DNA of 64,000 nt from Mesorhizobium sp. RMAD-H1. GTDB lineage: Bacteria > Pseudomonadota > Alphaproteobacteria > Rhizobiales > Rhizobiaceae. The position numbers and the translations under genes were made by a program. A model generated the notes under the pieces. That model made no database searches. It was not told where the DNA came from and was given only the letters and a program-made list of their open reading frames with translations. This document shows, in pieces, positions 62,966 through 64,000 of the stretch. Position 1 is the stretch's first letter, and every line of letters begins with the position of its first letter. The stretch lies in assembly GCF_014191375.1 (NCBI RefSeq), contig NZ_JACHWN010000010.1, forward strand, positions 1 through 64,000, read 5' to 3'.

Positions 62966-63301
62966 TTACTTCTTGTTGTCGGCGATGGGCTCGCCCTTCA
63001 CCCGCACGTCGGTGACCAGTCCGCGCAGCACGCGCACCTTGACGCCGTCGGCGATCTCGACTTCAAGCTCATTGTCGTCGACGACCTTCGTCACCTTGGC
63101 GACCATGCCGCCGGCAATGATGGTATCACCGCGGCGGATCGCCTTCAGCATCTCCTCGCGCTTCTTCATCTGGTTGCGCTGGGGACGGATGATGAGGAAA
63201 TACATGATCACGAAGATCAGGATGAAAGGCAGGATGCTCATCAGGACATCCGGGCCGAACGGCGCGCCGCCGGGGGCCTGAGCGAAAGCCGGGGTAACCA
63301 T
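62966..63301 (-). CDS. yajC: preprotein translocase subunit YajC
   Basis: A small single-span partner of SecDF. The 111-residue protein has one transmembrane helix (about 20-39, MSILPFILIFVIMYFLIIRP), the family motif RPQRNQMKKREEMLKAIRRGD, and a soluble domain with GGMVAKVTKV. The ATG at 63301 sits at the start of MVTPAFAQAPGG. It is first in the yajC-secDF-Mth938 order, and divergent from the DUF815 ATPase gene across 208 bases. Confidence 0.96.
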   Translation of the reverse strand: MVTPAFAQAPGGAPFGPDVLMSILPFILIFVIMYFLIIRPQRNQMKKREEMLKAIRRGDTIIAGGMVAKVTKVVDDNELEVEIADGVKVRVLRGLVTDVRVKGEPIADNKK

Positions 63302-63509
63302 GCGAAAACTCCTCTAGAAATTCATCGTGCAGGCATAATTAGTCCAGCGCAATACAATGGTTATCGCCTCAAAAGCAACCGGACAAAAAACTGCCGCACA
63401 CTTTTCGCGCTCCGGTCCGCATGATAAGCCATCGCCGCCGGCGCATGGAATGACAGGCATTTACGTGCCCCGGCCCGTGAATATCTCAAGCATAAGGCTA
63501 GGCATCGAG

Positions 63510-64000
63510 ATGACGACTGAAGATTTGCTGTCGCAGAAGCTGGACCGGTTGATCGCTGTCCTGGAGCGCATCGCGCCGCCTGCGGCCAAGCCTGCCGACC
63601 TGACGGCTGCCGATTGCTTCGTCTGGGATCCCGCCCGCCTGACGCTCGATCCCGTCACCCGGGTCAATCGTGTCGACATCTCGCTCATCCAGGGCGTCGA
63701 CAATGTGCGCGATATCCTCCTCGACAACACCCGCCGCTTCGCCGACGGGCTGCCGGCCAACAACGTGCTCCTCTGGGGTGCGCGCGGCATGGGCAAATCC
63801 TCCCTGGTGAAGGCCGTCCAGGCCACCGTCAACGAGGAAAAACCTGCTCAGCCACCGCTCAAGCTGATCGAGATCCACCGCGAGGACATCAACAGCCTGC
63901 CCACGCTGATGAACAGCATCAAGGAGAGCGAATACCGCTTCATCCTGTTCTGCGACGATCTCTCCTTCGACCATGACGACACTTCCTACAAGTCGCTGAA
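63510..64000 (+). CDS. DUF815 family ATP-binding protein (AAA-like), partial
   Basis: The first ~163 residues of a protein that runs off the window: an N-terminal helix MTTEDLLSQKLDRLIAVLER, then LTAADCFVWDP, a Walker A GARGMGKSS near residues 90-98, the IEIHREDINSLP segment and a Walker B-like FCDDLSFD. This order matches DUF815 (COG2607) AAA-family ATPases, often found near yajC/secDF in alphaproteobacteria; function is unknown. The ATG at 63510 has TAGG upstream; a GTG at 63477 is an alternative start. Confidence 0.9.
   Translation, partial: MTTEDLLSQKLDRLIAVLERIAPPAAKPADLTAADCFVWDPARLTLDPVTRVNRVDISLIQGVDNVRDILLDNTRRFADGLPANNVLLWGARGMGKSSLVKAVQATVNEEKPAQPPLKLIEIHREDINSLPTLMNSIKESEYRFILFCDDLSFDHDDTSYKSL

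Overview
The window reads as chromosomal core DNA of an alphaproteobacterium of the order Hyphomicrobiales (Rhizobiales), probably near the Phyllobacteriaceae/Brucellaceae/Rhizobiaceae. This rests on the high GC content and on gene clusters typical of that group: tatD-metG-holB-tmk-dacA-rlpA, a SUF operon led by a cysteine desulfurase, anmK/tyrS, mrcA next to prfB, RNase E with a large S1 insertion, aroQ-accB-accC-aat followed by DUF2155 and NDUFA12 genes, and a fused secDF behind yajC. The species cannot be fixed from the sequence alone.

Layout. 1-8400 is one leftward block: a small ABM-like protein, an MBL-fold hydrolase, TatD, MetRS, DNA polymerase III delta prime, thymidylate kinase, a D,D-carboxypeptidase and the septal lipoprotein RlpA. 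8.7-12.6 kb looks more accessory: a PAS-GGDEF cyclase, a DUF2200 protein, and a divergent SDR/TetR pair with two near-identical operators between them. Two tRNAs (Ser-TGA, Thr-TGT) precede nadK, a DEAD-box helicase and a Nudix enzyme. 16.2-24.1 kb carries the SUF Fe-S assembly genes (desulfurase, sufB, sufC, sufD, sufS, sufT, sufA), with an opposite-strand secreted protein gene wedged before sufA and a long inverted-repeat element between sufD and sufS.

24-34 kb holds a hydrolase, anmK, tyrS, a 1143-residue AsmA-like protein, a peroxiredoxin, a DUF455 protein and an M23 peptidase. 34-43 kb has prfB (with its programmed +1 frameshift), PBP1a, an AmiC-type amidase and rne. 43-53 kb has an aminotransferase, an M48 metalloprotease, a DsbA-like protein, aroQ, accBC, aat, DUF2155, NDUFA12, GNAT and gatB. 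53-64 kb has tig, tRNA-Leu, two membrane or exported proteins, the DUF1127 locus, trmFO, a squalene/phytoene-synthase-like protein, a Mth938-like protein, secDF, yajC and the start of a DUF815 ATPase.

The most striking non-coding signal lies at 57025-57271. Directly downstream of a 48-codon DUF1127 gene (56850-56996) are six consecutive hairpins, each exposing CCTCCTCCC (an anti-Shine-Dalgarno sequence) in its loop. They are arranged as two ~123-bp copies of a three-hairpin unit and end in an intrinsic terminator. This matches the CcsR/'cuckoo RNA' arrangement known from Rhodobacter, where DUF1127 protein and anti-SD sRNAs come from one transcript, but the three-hairpin duplicated architecture looks distinctive.

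Many genes cooperate in envelope growth (DacA, RlpA, PBP1a, AmiC, M23, AnmK, SecDF/YajC), Fe-S assembly (SUF) and translation (MetRS, TyrRS, RF2, GatB, TrmFO, trigger factor, Aat). Several genes appear to start at TTG or GTG, noted where the Shine-Dalgarno spacing decides.
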